From Salinibacterium sp. ZJ450 (GTDB lineage Bacteria > Actinomycetota > Actinomycetes > Actinomycetales > Microbacteriaceae), in the NCBI RefSeq assembly GCF_011751885.2, contig NZ_CP061771.1:2232001-2296000 (forward strand): DNA of 64,000 nt, given 5' to 3'. The notes beneath the pieces are model-generated. The model saw nothing but the letters and a program-made list of their open reading frames with translations, did not search any database and was not told where the DNA came from. Positions 34,323 through 42,267 of the stretch are shown here, in pieces. Positions within the stretch are counted from its first letter, which is position 1, and each line of letters opens with the position of its first letter. Position numbers and translations under genes: made by a program.

Positions 34323-34708
34323 GATTTTGCCTTTCCGTTTTCTTGCTGTAATCCGGTCGCACCGGGATTGACGCTTCGGTTGTGTGTTTCCGAGATTTTG
34401 ACCGGGGCACGGAGCACAAGTGGCACTCCCGGTGCCAAAGAGTCCCGTGCCCGGCTCAGCGGCCAACTGGTGGCTCGTGAGGCCGTACCCTCGACACTCC
34501 GCCACCCGTTCGGACGCACTTTCGGCAGTGACGCGATCAGGGGCGTGCATTCTCGGCACGGTGGGCGAAGGCTGCTGAAGCCGTTCTGGTGTCCCCACGC
34601 GAGTTGGCTGGCACAGCGGTGACACAAACCGAAGTCGAGCGCCTTGTTCTTGACCGTCTCCCAGGTGAACGCCTGGCCGGGCGTCTCCGGCTGCTGGGGC
34701 TTGACCAT
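34319..34708 (-). CDS. Hypothetical zinc-finger protein (129 aa)
   Basis: The N-terminal half has two Cys pairs (CHRCASQ and CREC) about 20 residues apart with a conserved-looking AWGHQNGFSS between them, fitting a small treble-clef or ribbon finger. The C-terminal half is basic and low in predicted structure. It overlaps both neighbours (TGATG and ATGA). A similar Cys pattern is common in small actinophage proteins, as I recall; function unknown. Confidence 0.6.
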   Translation of the reverse strand: MVKPQQPETPGQAFTWETVKNKALDFGLCHRCASQLAWGHQNGFSSLRPPCRECTPLIASLPKVRPNGWRSVEGTASRATSWPLSRARDSLAPGVPLVLRAPVKISETHNRSVNPGATGLQQENGKAKS

Positions 34709-35124
34709 CAGATGCCCCCCTCAGTGCTCTGGGATTCTGACTGGAGCCGCAACAGCCTCAGACGCGCGTTCAGGACTTCGACCGGCACGCCGAGGGCGTC
34801 CGCCATGCTCGCGGCATCCTCGCCGTGCCGCTTCCACGCCTCCACAAGCTCTGGGTAGGGAATCAGGCGCATCGCGGCAATGTTGTTCGCCCGGATCTCC
34901 CGCTGTTCTCCTTCGTCGTCGTCGGCGTCGTCTTCCAGCGGATCGTCCATCTCGATGTGCGCCAGCTGGTGCGCCAGGACAAAACGATCCTGTTCCCGGC
35001 TCAGGCCGCTCTGCACGACGACTGTGTTGTACTGCGCCATGAACAGACCCAATGGGTCAATCGGCAGGTGACGAATCGCCACCCCAAGCTCCGCCGCGTG
35101 AGCGTACGGGTCGTACGAGTTCAT
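34708..35124 (-). CDS. ImmA/IrrE-like protein with altered active site (138 aa)
   Basis: Fold and position fit ImmA/IrrE metallopeptidases, which cleave the repressor of a mobile element. The zinc motif HExxH is here HQLAH (His52, Gln53, His56): the catalytic Glu is Gln, read clearly as CAG. A downstream acidic stretch and REIRANNIAAMRLIP follow as in the family. Zinc may still bind but proteolysis should be weak or lost, so it may act by binding the repressor. It follows xis after 11 bases. Confidence 0.75.
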   Translation of the reverse strand: MNSYDPYAHAAELGVAIRHLPIDPLGLFMAQYNTVVVQSGLSREQDRFVLAHQLAHIEMDDPLEDDADDDEGEQREIRANNIAAMRLIPYPELVEAWKRHGEDAASMADALGVPVEVLNARLRLLRLQSESQSTEGGI

Positions 35125-35135
35125 ATCTCAGTTCC

Positions 35136-35345
35136 TTAGCGAAGCTGCGGGCCTTGGCCCGTTTGGGTCATCTTGCTGGTCTCAAGCCACATAGACACGT
35201 CGGACTCCGCATAAACGACCGTCTTGCGCGACGGCTTTGCGAAGGCCGGCGGGAGGCCAAGGTAGCGGCGCTGCGCGAGCTGCGCCTTCGTCACACCTGG
35301 CACGAGAGCCACCACGTCGTCCGGCGACAGCCACTTCTCATCCAT
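35136..35345 (-). CDS. Excisionase-type HTH protein (69 aa)
   Basis: AlpA/MerR-like winged HTH: WLSPDDVVALVPGVTKAQLA, then the wing KTVVYAESDVSMWLE. ATG at 35345 is chosen because GAGAGGGAG lies just before it; two upstream in-frame Met codons lack this. It is the first gene of the minus-strand operon, divergent from the repressor, the usual xis place in satellites and prophages. Confidence 0.75.
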   Translation of the reverse strand: MDEKWLSPDDVVALVPGVTKAQLAQRRYLGLPPAFAKPSRKTVVYAESDVSMWLETSKMTQTGQGPQLR

Positions 35346-35466
35346 ATTTTTCTCCCTCTCCATAATGACGCGCCTTCCTGAATCATGCGTCGATATGACA
35401 CATAGCTTAATCACGTCGTGCGGGATAGTCGTTGTTTTGGAGCAAATTGTCAGTTATTGTGTCGCT
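35346..35466 (+). promoter_or_regulatory. Divergent control region between repressor and xis operon
   Basis: For the repressor: TTGTTT (35432-35437), 17 bases, TATTGT (35455-35460), then 6 bases to the GTG at 35467, which is the layout of a leaderless transcript. Inverted half-sites GACACA (near 35396) and TGTGTC (near 35458) flank the region and may be repressor contacts. The xis-side promoter is not clear. Confidence 0.55.
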
Positions 35467-36129
35467 GTGGCCCTTTTTGACCTTGAGAATGTAGGCGAGC
35501 GCATTGCTCGTTATCGAAAGATGAACGGCATGACAGCCGAGGAATTGGCGGCGCTCGCGGGATCCGGCTTGACGCGATCCGTAATCTCGAACATTGAGTC
35601 AGGGCGCAAAACGAACCTCACCGTGGCGCATCTCCTCGCCCTTTCCGAGGCGCTTGGCGTGCCGCCCACTGCCCTGGTTGTGTCGCTTGAGGAGCCGGAA
35701 CGGGTCGTCGCAACCGGTACCAGCACCGGTGAGCTGACTTCCAATGACGTTGTCGAATGGCTCGCGGGAGCGCCGCTGGAAAAAGGAGAGCTGACGCCAG
35801 CCGGCCAAAAGGTCCGAGTGGCGCTATTCGGCATCCGCGAGTACTACCGTGCGCTGCGCGACTTGAAACACGCAGTCCAGGAGGGCGCTCATCTCGTTGC
35901 CGCGCTTGACGAACCAAATTTGAAGCGCATGTCTCAGGACGTCGTAGAGAAAGCTGACTACCTACGGGACATTGGCATCAAAGTGGGCCCAGCCAATCAG
36001 CGCCAACCCCTGGATACGGGCGAGTACGCATGGCTCGTAGAAACCGCCCGCGAGGCTGCCGCCGAAGTGGCGCACCGTTTCGCGGAAGAAGAACCCTCAA
36101 GCAGCAAAGACGACGCTCGAAAGCTGTGA
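35467..36129 (+). CDS. XRE-family repressor (220 aa)
   Basis: N-terminal lambda-repressor-like HTH (VGERIARYRKMNGMTAEELA, TRSVISNIESGRKTNLTVAH), then a helical C-terminal part with no protease motif. GTG at 35467 is preferred over the longer frame because it sits exactly where a leaderless message should start. It faces the xis operon and lies 6 bases before integrase, so it is the likely master repressor of the element and the natural target of the ImmA-like protein. Confidence 0.82.
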   Translation: MALFDLENVGERIARYRKMNGMTAEELAALAGSGLTRSVISNIESGRKTNLTVAHLLALSEALGVPPTALVVSLEEPERVVATGTSTGELTSNDVVEWLAGAPLEKGELTPAGQKVRVALFGIREYYRALRDLKHAVQEGAHLVAALDEPNLKRMSQDVVEKADYLRDIGIKVGPANQRQPLDTGEYAWLVETAREAAAEVAHRFAEEEPSSSKDDARKL

Positions 36130-36135
36130 TCGACC

Positions 36136-37281
36136 ATGGCCACCATCACCGCCTACACGACCGCCTCTGGCAAACGGTACCGGGTCCGGTATCGGAAACC
36201 GGACCGCTCGCAGACTGATAAACGGGGCTTCAAAACCAAACGGGACGCCGAGCTATACCTCGCCGGCATTGAAGTCTCGAAAAGCCGCGGTGCCTACGTC
36301 GATCCCTCTAAAACGCGTGTAACGGTCTCGCAGTGGATGGAGGTTTGGCTGGCATCCAGGAACGACATGCGGGCGACGACCCGCACCCGTGTCGAGGGCA
36401 TCATTGGCACGCACATCAACTCGCAGCTCGGCGGAACGCCTCTAGGCGATCTCACTCGGCTTCGCACTCAACAGTGGGCCTCACAACTTCCCGGCGCACC
36501 TGAAACGGTCCGAAAGGTAGTCAACGTGCTGTCGGGTGCCTTGCAGTTCGCTATCGAGGATGGACGACTTGCAGCGAACCCTGCATCCCGCTTGAAACTC
36601 CCCAAGAAGACCAAGACGGCCAAGCGCTACCTTACGCACGACCAGGTGGCGGCGCTCGCTCAGGCGGTCGGCGAACGCTCCAACGGGTCCGCGCTGGGTT
36701 ACGACATCCTCGTCCTCCTGCTGGCTTACTGCGGCCTTCGCTGGGGTGAACTGTGTGGCCTCAGAGTGCGTGACGTGGACTTGAAACGCGGCCGGCTGAG
36801 TGTCGAGCAAACCGTGGTCGCCGACAAGGGCTATCAGCGAGTTGAACCCCCGAAGGACTACGAGCACCGGTCAATTCCGATCCCTTTGTTCCTTCTTCCC
36901 CACCTTCAGAAACAGGTCGCCGGGCGCGCCGACGATGCTCCCGTGTTCTATGGGCAGCGCACAGGAACCCACCTCCGCAATCACGTTTTCCGCATCGGGT
37001 GGTTCGATGACGCCGCCGCCGCGGTCGGCCTCGTCGGGCTCACCCCCCACGAGTTGCGACACACTGCCGCGAGCCTCGCCGTGAGCGCAGGAGCGAACGT
37101 GAAAGCCGTACAACGCATGCTCGGCCACGCCCACGCTTCGGTCACCCTGGACGTCTATGCCGACCTATTCGATGAAGACCTGGATAGCGTTGCAGTCGCC
37201 CTCGATCACGCAGCTCTGAATTCAAATGTGGGCAAAATGTGGGCAGACGACCCAAAACCGGCCCTCAAAGCCCTTAACTAA
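36136..37281 (+). CDS. Tyrosine recombinase (integrase)
   Basis: 381 residues: an N-terminal arm-binding domain (~1-60), a core-binding SAM-like domain (~62-145) and a catalytic domain with all key residues, Arg202 (CGLRWGELCGL), Lys240, HELRH (305-309), His331 (LGHAHAS) and Tyr341 (VTLDVYADLF). It is next to attR and the restored tRNA-Glu, and catalyses integration there. Its last codons overlap the att repeat and contain the TGTGGGCA arm-type pair. Confidence 0.95.
   Translation: MATITAYTTASGKRYRVRYRKPDRSQTDKRGFKTKRDAELYLAGIEVSKSRGAYVDPSKTRVTVSQWMEVWLASRNDMRATTRTRVEGIIGTHINSQLGGTPLGDLTRLRTQQWASQLPGAPETVRKVVNVLSGALQFAIEDGRLAANPASRLKLPKKTKTAKRYLTHDQVAALAQAVGERSNGSALGYDILVLLLAYCGLRWGELCGLRVRDVDLKRGRLSVEQTVVADKGYQRVEPPKDYEHRSIPIPLFLLPHLQKQVAGRADDAPVFYGQRTGTHLRNHVFRIGWFDDAAAAVGLVGLTPHELRHTAASLAVSAGANVKAVQRMLGHAHASVTLDVYADLFDEDLDSVAVALDHAALNSNVGKMWADDPKPALKALN
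37227..37245 (+). repeat. Arm-type repeat pair inside the integrase 3' end
   Basis: Same 19 bases as 27815-27833 (two TGTGGGCA, 11 apart). It encodes part of the integrase tail (NVGKMWA), so coding and recombination signals overlap. It lies 34 bases from the attR core. Confidence 0.6.
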
Positions 37282-37317
37282 AACTGCCCGGTTCCCTTAT
37301 GAACAAAGGGAACCGGG
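37280..37317 (-). terminator. Terminator of tRNA-Glu
   Basis: On the minus strand a 12-bp perfect stem (CCCGGTTCCCTT / AAGGGAACCGGG, loop 7) is followed by CAGTTTTAG. It ends the tRNA transcript. An identical copy is in attL at 27631-27661. Confidence 0.8.
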
Positions 37318-37368
37318 CTGTTGTGACCCCAGCGGGATTCGAACCCGCGTTACCGCCGTGAGAGGGCG
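37280..37368. repeat. attR: 89-bp right repeat of the tRNA-Glu element
   Basis: Perfect copy of 27624-27712. It supplies the 3' part of tRNA-Glu and its terminator, restoring a whole tRNA gene after insertion. Crossover is within this core; divergence begins in the anticodon arm. Confidence 0.95.
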
Positions 37369-37396
37369 GCGTACTAGGCCGCTATACGATGGGGCC
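37324..37396 (-). tRNA. tRNA-Glu (CTC)
   Basis: Complete cloverleaf, 73 bases without CCA. The acceptor stem pairs GGCCCCA with TGGGGTC, the anticodon stem CCGCC/GGCGG carries the loop CTCTCAC with anticodon CTC, and the T arm has GTTCGAATC. It is the attachment site of the element: its 3' half comes from the element. Confidence 0.95.
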
Positions 37397-37599
37397 GTTT
37401 TCGCAACTAGACGAGTATGCCACAAGGTTTCTCGGTCGCCAAAACGAGCGCCAGACGAACGCCAGATGACGTCGAGCGAGCCCGAGAGGCGCCACAACCC
37501 GAGGTGTGAATCCGCCCAAAGAGCCGCGCACCGGGTTGAGAGTGCCGTCGCCGATCCGCAGACTGGGGAGCTTCCTGCCAGCGATCGAAAAGGAGCATC

Positions 37600-37884
37600 A
37601 TGCTTACCCTGACGGAAACTGCCAGCACGGTGGTGAAGAACATTGCTGCCCAGAGCCTGGGCACAGAAGACGGTGGCCTGCGCGTCAGCAGCGACGAGGC
37701 CGGCGGCAGCGCGCTGAACGTGGCCATCGCAGCCGGGCCGGAACCGGCCGATGAGGTCATCGAGTCCGGCGGAGCCCACGTCTATCTGGAGCCGATCGTG
37801 GCGACCGCGCTCGCCGACAAGGTGCTTGACGCCGAGGTCGCCGAGGACGGCTCGGTGCGCTTCGCCATCGGCGATCAGGAGTAG
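37600..37884 (+). CDS. HesB/IscA-like protein lacking cysteine (94 aa)
   Basis: Fold and length match the HesB/IscA iron-sulphur family (MLTLTETASTVVKNIA, GLRVSSDEAGGSALNVAI, HVYLEPIVATALADKVLDAE), but no Cys is present, so it cannot bind a cluster in the usual way. AAGGAG precedes the ATG. Cys-less members are common in actinobacteria (from memory) and of unknown role. Confidence 0.8.
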   Translation: MLTLTETASTVVKNIAAQSLGTEDGGLRVSSDEAGGSALNVAIAAGPEPADEVIESGGAHVYLEPIVATALADKVLDAEVAEDGSVRFAIGDQE

Positions 37885-37953
37885 ACCGATTCCACGCCGG
37901 CACGTGCGCACGAGTTGCTGCGCGCGTGCCGACGCACGCCGTATGGTCAGAAC

Positions 37954-38592
37954 ATGAGACTGACCAAGCAGGAACACGCGTGCTTCATCGTCGAGGAAGA
38001 CGGCCAGAAACTCGTCATCGACCCGGGTTCATACACGACACCGCTGCTCGGCGTCGACGGCGTCATTGCCGTGGTGATCACCCATGAGCACGCCGATCAT
38101 TGGACCCCAGACCAGCTGAAGGCAATCCTTGATCACAATCAGGATGTCGCGATCTACGGCCCTCCCGGCGTGGTCGCCGCCGTCGGTGACGACTTCACCG
38201 TCCACGCCGTTCACGAGGGCGACGAGGTGACCGTGGGGCCGTTCACCCTCAAGTTCTTCGGCTCGAAGCACGCCGTCATCCACTCGTCGATTCCGGTGAT
38301 CGACAACACCGGCGTGCTGATCAACGACCGCATCTATTACGCCGGCGACTCCTTCACCATTCCTCCGGTGAAGGTCGACACGCTCGCCGTTCCGGCGGGG
38401 GCGCCCTGGCTGAAGATCAGCGAGGTGATCGACTACGTGGCCGCGGTGAAACCCACCCGGTCCTTCCCCACCCACGAAATGGTGCTCTCCGTCGCGGGAC
38501 GCAAGCTGTCAGACGCCCGGATCGGGCAGGCCACCGAACTCGGCGGCGGCACCTATCACCCCCTCGAGCCGGGAGACACGCTCGAGTTGTAG
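37954..38592 (+). CDS. MBL-fold metallohydrolase
   Basis: 212 residues with the metallo-beta-lactamase zinc motif HEHADH (in VVITHEHADHWTPDQL), an early Asp (VIDPGSY) and later metal residues in YYAGDSF and FPTHEMV. It resembles UPF0173/UlaG-like hydrolases. ATG at 37954 is chosen (MRLTKQEHACF). Substrate unknown; cytoplasmic. Confidence 0.85.
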   Translation: MRLTKQEHACFIVEEDGQKLVIDPGSYTTPLLGVDGVIAVVITHEHADHWTPDQLKAILDHNQDVAIYGPPGVVAAVGDDFTVHAVHEGDEVTVGPFTLKFFGSKHAVIHSSIPVIDNTGVLINDRIYYAGDSFTIPPVKVDTLAVPAGAPWLKISEVIDYVAAVKPTRSFPTHEMVLSVAGRKLSDARIGQATELGGGTYHPLEPGDTLEL

Positions 38593-38614
38593 CCGTGAGA
38601 GTGCGCGCCGCGGC

Positions 38615-39697
38615 TCAGCGCTCGGCGAGCAGCTGCCTGAGTTCGGCGGGTACGGCGCGTGATTTCCCGTCGGGACCGATCAGGTGCTCGCATCCGTCCA
38701 GTTCGACGGTGATGGTCGCCCCCGTGTCGACGCCGTCATCGAGGAAGAAGAGCACCACAAATGCCGTCGCGTCGGCGCCGCAGTCAGGGACGATCTGACC
38801 GGATGCCGCGGCGAGCACAACCCCGGCCGCATCCGGGCCCAGCTGACCGCCGCGCGCGAACCGGCCCTCGGTGGGCGAGCGCTGACCGCTGTGCTGATCG
38901 AGCTCGGCGACTCCCGGTGCGCCGGTGGGCTCACTTTGGTGGGTCACCGCGGGGTCGACCGCGGTGTACTCGCACCAGCGCACCCCGTCCACGGCGTTTG
39001 CCGCTGGCAGCGCAGGCGGCCCGACCGGGATCACCGTCATGCCGTCTTGATTGATGACCGCGTCACCGGGTTCGACCGCCACCACGCCTGCTGGCCAGTC
39101 GAGGATCCGCGCCCACCACCCCATGAAGCATCCGCTGTCGATCGCCGCCCGCGACTCAACCAGCTCGCCCTTCAGCGTCACGGTCTCCGTCAGCGTCAGC
39201 GCTTCGAGCGCGTCCCTGGTGGCCGGTTTCGTTTTGCCGCAGGCATTGCGGGGATAGCTGACGTGAACCGCCCGCCCCGCGGCATCCGCAAGCCAGAGTG
39301 GCGGCACGAGCTCCATGTCGGCGGTGCAGGCCATCAAGGGGCTGCTGCCGTCGTGGGGTTGCGCCAGCGCGGTGAGCAGGGCCGACAGGTCACCGTCGAA
39401 GCGCTCAACCGTGACGGCGCTCCAGATTCCCTCGGCGTCCTCGACGCTGGAATGCAGGACGCAGCGGTAGGCGGTGACCGGCTGGAAGTCCGCCGGCACA
39501 CGTCCGGGCGCCGGGGCAGGCGGACGGTCGACGGCGGATGCCTCGGGTGGGAACACGAGGTCACCCAGGTTGGGGGCAAGGCAATCGTGGGCCTCCACGA
39601 TCGCGGCATCCGGCTCGGGCGATCCGCCTGGCACGGTGGCGCAGCCAGTGACCAGCAGCGCGACAGCCGCGAGCAGGCTGACGGTGAGTCGGGACAT
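38615..39697 (-). CDS. Putative lipoprotein (360 aa)
   Basis: A signal peptide with lipobox (MSRLTVSLLAAVALLVTGC) predicts lipidation at Cys19 and export. The mature part has several Cys that could form disulphides (DCLAPNLGD, YRCVLHSS, RNACGKT, SGCFMGWW, RWCEY, DCGAD, DGCEHL). No family is recognised. It converges on the MBL gene with a 22-base gap. Confidence 0.75.
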   Translation of the reverse strand: MSRLTVSLLAAVALLVTGCATVPGGSPEPDAAIVEAHDCLAPNLGDLVFPPEASAVDRPPAPAPGRVPADFQPVTAYRCVLHSSVEDAEGIWSAVTVERFDGDLSALLTALAQPHDGSSPLMACTADMELVPPLWLADAAGRAVHVSYPRNACGKTKPATRDALEALTLTETVTLKGELVESRAAIDSGCFMGWWARILDWPAGVVAVEPGDAVINQDGMTVIPVGPPALPAANAVDGVRWCEYTAVDPAVTHQSEPTGAPGVAELDQHSGQRSPTEGRFARGGQLGPDAAGVVLAAASGQIVPDCGADATAFVVLFFLDDGVDTGATITVELDGCEHLIGPDGKSRAVPAELRQLLAER

Positions 39698-40016
39698 TGG
39701 CGCTCCAGTGTTTGGCTGCAGTGAGTGGTCGGGTGAACCTCACACTAGATAAGACGAGTAACTACCAGATAACGATGGGGTGTCTCGGTACCCAGTTCCA
39801 CGTCCGCCGCGAGGGGGACATGAGATGTACCCCATTCTGGGACTATGACAATCTTTCGCAACTGGACAGACTCGTCTGTGGGCCCCCGCACTACCCGCAT
39901 TACCCGTCGGCCCGCCCGATCTCCCGCGCGCCACCTACGGTCTTACCAGCCGCGCATGTGCCGGACACGATCACCACCCGCTATACCCGATCCCTTTTCC
40001 CGAAAGTGATACAACG
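39698..40016. other. Intergenic region between lipoprotein and zinc-ribbon genes
   Basis: 319 bases with divergent promoters expected at both ends. ATGGGGT (39775-39781) and ACCCCAT (39829-39835) form a 7-bp inverted repeat 47 bases apart. I see no gene or clear RNA. Confidence 0.4.
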
Positions 40017-40271
40017 ATGTCCGCTGCCCCCACCATCGCCGTGCCCGAAACCGCAGCCCAGCCTCCGATGGAGTGCACCGCGTGCGGCTCCAAGATGGAG
40101 ACCCGCCCGAACCCGTACTTCGGCAAGGGCCTCGCCACCCACCGCACGGTGGCGCTGTGCAAGGGCTGCTTCCGGGTCGCGTTCGTCCCTGAGCCTGCGA
40201 TCGACGAGGAGGCAGCATCTGCCCGCAAGATCGCCGGCAAGGTGCGCGGCTTCTTCGCCCGCGCCGCGTAG
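40017..40271 (+). CDS. Small zinc-ribbon protein (84 aa)
   Basis: Four Cys in pairs (CTACGSKM and CKGCFRV) with NPYFG and a His between, a basic-acidic helical tail (ARKIAGKVRGFFARAA). Clear relative of the element-encoded 28377-28601 protein, with the same spacing but a longer N-terminus (MSAAPTIAVPETAAQPP) and tail. Function unknown. Confidence 0.75.
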   Translation: MSAAPTIAVPETAAQPPMECTACGSKMETRPNPYFGKGLATHRTVALCKGCFRVAFVPEPAIDEEAASARKIAGKVRGFFARAA

Positions 40272-40347
40272 CCACGCGGAATCCCGCCGATAACCCGCCG
40301 CGGGGGCAGACCCGCCGGGCGGGGATGCGCCGCCCTACAGTTGACAC

Positions 40348-41190
40348 ATGACGAAGTTGTCGGCGCAGGATCGCGGCAGGGAGGTGACGCGGACCCTATG
40401 GCTGGCCTTCATGGCCGAGCTCGCTGGCATCCTCGCAGCCGACGACCCGGAGGCACTGCACCGAGGCCGCGTCGCCATTCGGCGGCTGCGTACCGCGCTC
40501 AGCAGCTTCGACGAGGTGCTGCCGCACAACCTCGTGACAACCACCGACGAGCTCAAGTGGCTCGGCAGTCAGCTCGGCGACGCGCGCGACGCCGATGTGC
40601 AGTACGCGGCGGTGGAGGCAGACCACAAGAGCGGCAAGGCGCACTCCTCCTTGCTTGCCGCCCTCTCCGACGAACGAGACCGCGCACATCGCATCGAGTA
40701 CAACGCGCTCACCAGCAACCGATTCAAATCGCTTGCGCAGCGCGTTTCTGCCGGACTCGATGAGACGGATGCCGGCGATCCGCAGTCGCTCGACAGCTTC
40801 GCCCCGGACATGCTCAGAATGCGCCATCGCCGATTTCGCAAGGCCCTGCGTCGTCTGAACAAGCGCCCATCAGCGGAGCGATATCACGCGGTGCGCCGGC
40901 GGGCGCGACAGTTGCGCTTCACGGCGGAGTTCGTCGAAGACCTCTACGAAAAGCCTGCCCAGAAGCTCATCTCCGCGCTCAAGGACGCGCAGGATCTCCT
41001 CGGCGAGCTGCAGGACCAGACTGCCGCAGGACAACTGGCGGAGCGTCTGCGCGACTCCCACCCCGACCTATCCGACCCGGCCACCGAGCTCGCCGCCTCG
41101 CACCGCCCTCCGGATGAGATCCTCGATGCCGTTCCGGACACCTTAAAGAAGGTTAAGAAGCATTGGAAGAAGCTGAAGAAGACGCTGTAG
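40348..41190 (+). CDS. CHAD domain protein
   Basis: 280 residues, helical, with the conserved His and Arg/Lys pattern of CHAD domains: ALHRGRVAIRRLRTALSSFDEVL, LGDARDADVQ, YHAVRRRARQLRFTAEFVEDLY. CHAD domains bind polyphosphate through these basic residues. No CYTH domain is fused. The C-terminus is Lys-rich (KKVKKHWKKLKK). Stand-alone gene. Confidence 0.9.
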   Translation: MTKLSAQDRGREVTRTLWLAFMAELAGILAADDPEALHRGRVAIRRLRTALSSFDEVLPHNLVTTTDELKWLGSQLGDARDADVQYAAVEADHKSGKAHSSLLAALSDERDRAHRIEYNALTSNRFKSLAQRVSAGLDETDAGDPQSLDSFAPDMLRMRHRRFRKALRRLNKRPSAERYHAVRRRARQLRFTAEFVEDLYEKPAQKLISALKDAQDLLGELQDQTAAGQLAERLRDSHPDLSDPATELAASHRPPDEILDAVPDTLKKVKKHWKKLKKTL

Positions 41191-41361
41191 CGATGAGCAT
41201 CTAGAGAGCGGGGGCCGAAGTCATGGGTGGTTCAGTACTTACACACGCTCGCGACCGCGTCGTGCGCGAGCCGCCCTGCGGCCGGACGACCGAGCTGACC
41301 CGATCATCTGCGGTGCGCTGAACACCACCGTATGGTGCTCGCACGAACTTATGATCGGTGC

Positions 41362-42015
41362 GTGGAGGCTAGCGAGTACGATTCCCTCATTCACCGGGCT
41401 GGTACCCGGGTGAGCGTCGCGCTAGCGGTAGGGGTAGCTGTCGGACTTGCTGTCGGGTTCACGGTCAGTTGGACATTTGCGCCAGCACTCGGATGGGTGG
41501 CCGCGGCAATAATCTTCCTGTCCTGGACGTGGCTGGTGATCGGCCGTTTCGATGGCGCGCAAACCTCTCGTCACGCGACGATGGAGGACCGTTCCCGGCT
41601 GGTCGCCGAGGTACTGCTGCTGTGCGCGAGTATCGCGAGCTTCGGTACGATCGCGCTGATCCTGATCGAGGCTGGCAGTGTTCAGGGAGCGTTGAAGCTC
41701 TGGCTGGTTGCCCTGGCGTTGGCAACAATCGCCGTGTCGTGGCTGCTGGTCACCACCGTGTTCACGTTGCGATACGCGCATCTCTATTACAGAAACAACC
41801 CGGGCGGAATCAACTTCAACCAAAAGGAATCTCCGCGGTACACCGACTTCGCCTACCTCGCGGTCACGATCGGAGCTACCTTCCAGGTGTCAGACACCAA
41901 CCTCGAGACCCACGACATCCGGATGACGGCCCTTCGGCACTCGCTGCTTTCATACGTTCTCGGGGTCTTCGTGCTTGCGACCGCCATCAACCTGGTTTCC
42001 GGCCTCGCCCGCTGA
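41362..42015 (+). CDS. DUF1345 membrane protein
   Basis: About five membrane segments and the DUF1345 signature near the C-terminus (PRYTDFAYLAVTIGATFQVS, then LRHSLLSYVLGVFVLATAIN). GTG at 41362 is preferred; an upstream in-frame start at 41332 adds ten residues. Function unknown for the family. Confidence 0.85.
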   Translation: MEASEYDSLIHRAGTRVSVALAVGVAVGLAVGFTVSWTFAPALGWVAAAIIFLSWTWLVIGRFDGAQTSRHATMEDRSRLVAEVLLLCASIASFGTIALILIEAGSVQGALKLWLVALALATIAVSWLLVTTVFTLRYAHLYYRNNPGGINFNQKESPRYTDFAYLAVTIGATFQVSDTNLETHDIRMTALRHSLLSYVLGVFVLATAINLVSGLAR

Positions 42016-42041
42016 TCCGCGGTCCCGACTTTCTCGCGCGA

Positions 42042-42143
42042 TTAGCGGCGTGGAACGCGTCGCCCGAGCTCGCTGGCGGCGAGCAACTCCCAGCACTTAT
42101 CAAGCGTCACGGATCCGATGGGCTCGTCGGGGGTGGGCAGCAT
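42042..42143 (-). pseudogene. N-terminal stub of a pyridoxamine-phosphate-oxidase-like gene
   Basis: ATG at 42143 with GAGGAG before it encodes a stub containing LDKCWELLAASELGR, which resembles the start of small flavin-binding split-barrel (PNPOx-like) proteins, and then stops at 33 residues. The start signals are intact but the fold is not, so this is the head of a gene whose body was lost, at the edge of an accessory stretch. Confidence 0.5.
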
Positions 42144-42267
42144 GGCGCTTCTCCTCGGTCTCGATGGGGTGAGCGACCTGGCCACCGTCGCGCAAGACAG
42201 TTTCCGGCGGCAGAGTCGAAGGTCCTCGCTCGGGACACGCGAGCGGTAATTGCCACGCCGGGAAGGT

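Noticed and set aside
39775-39835. ATGGGGT / ACCCCAT inverted repeat as a terminator or operator
   Set aside because: Only 7 bp with 47 bases between the arms and no T-run; too weak to claim.
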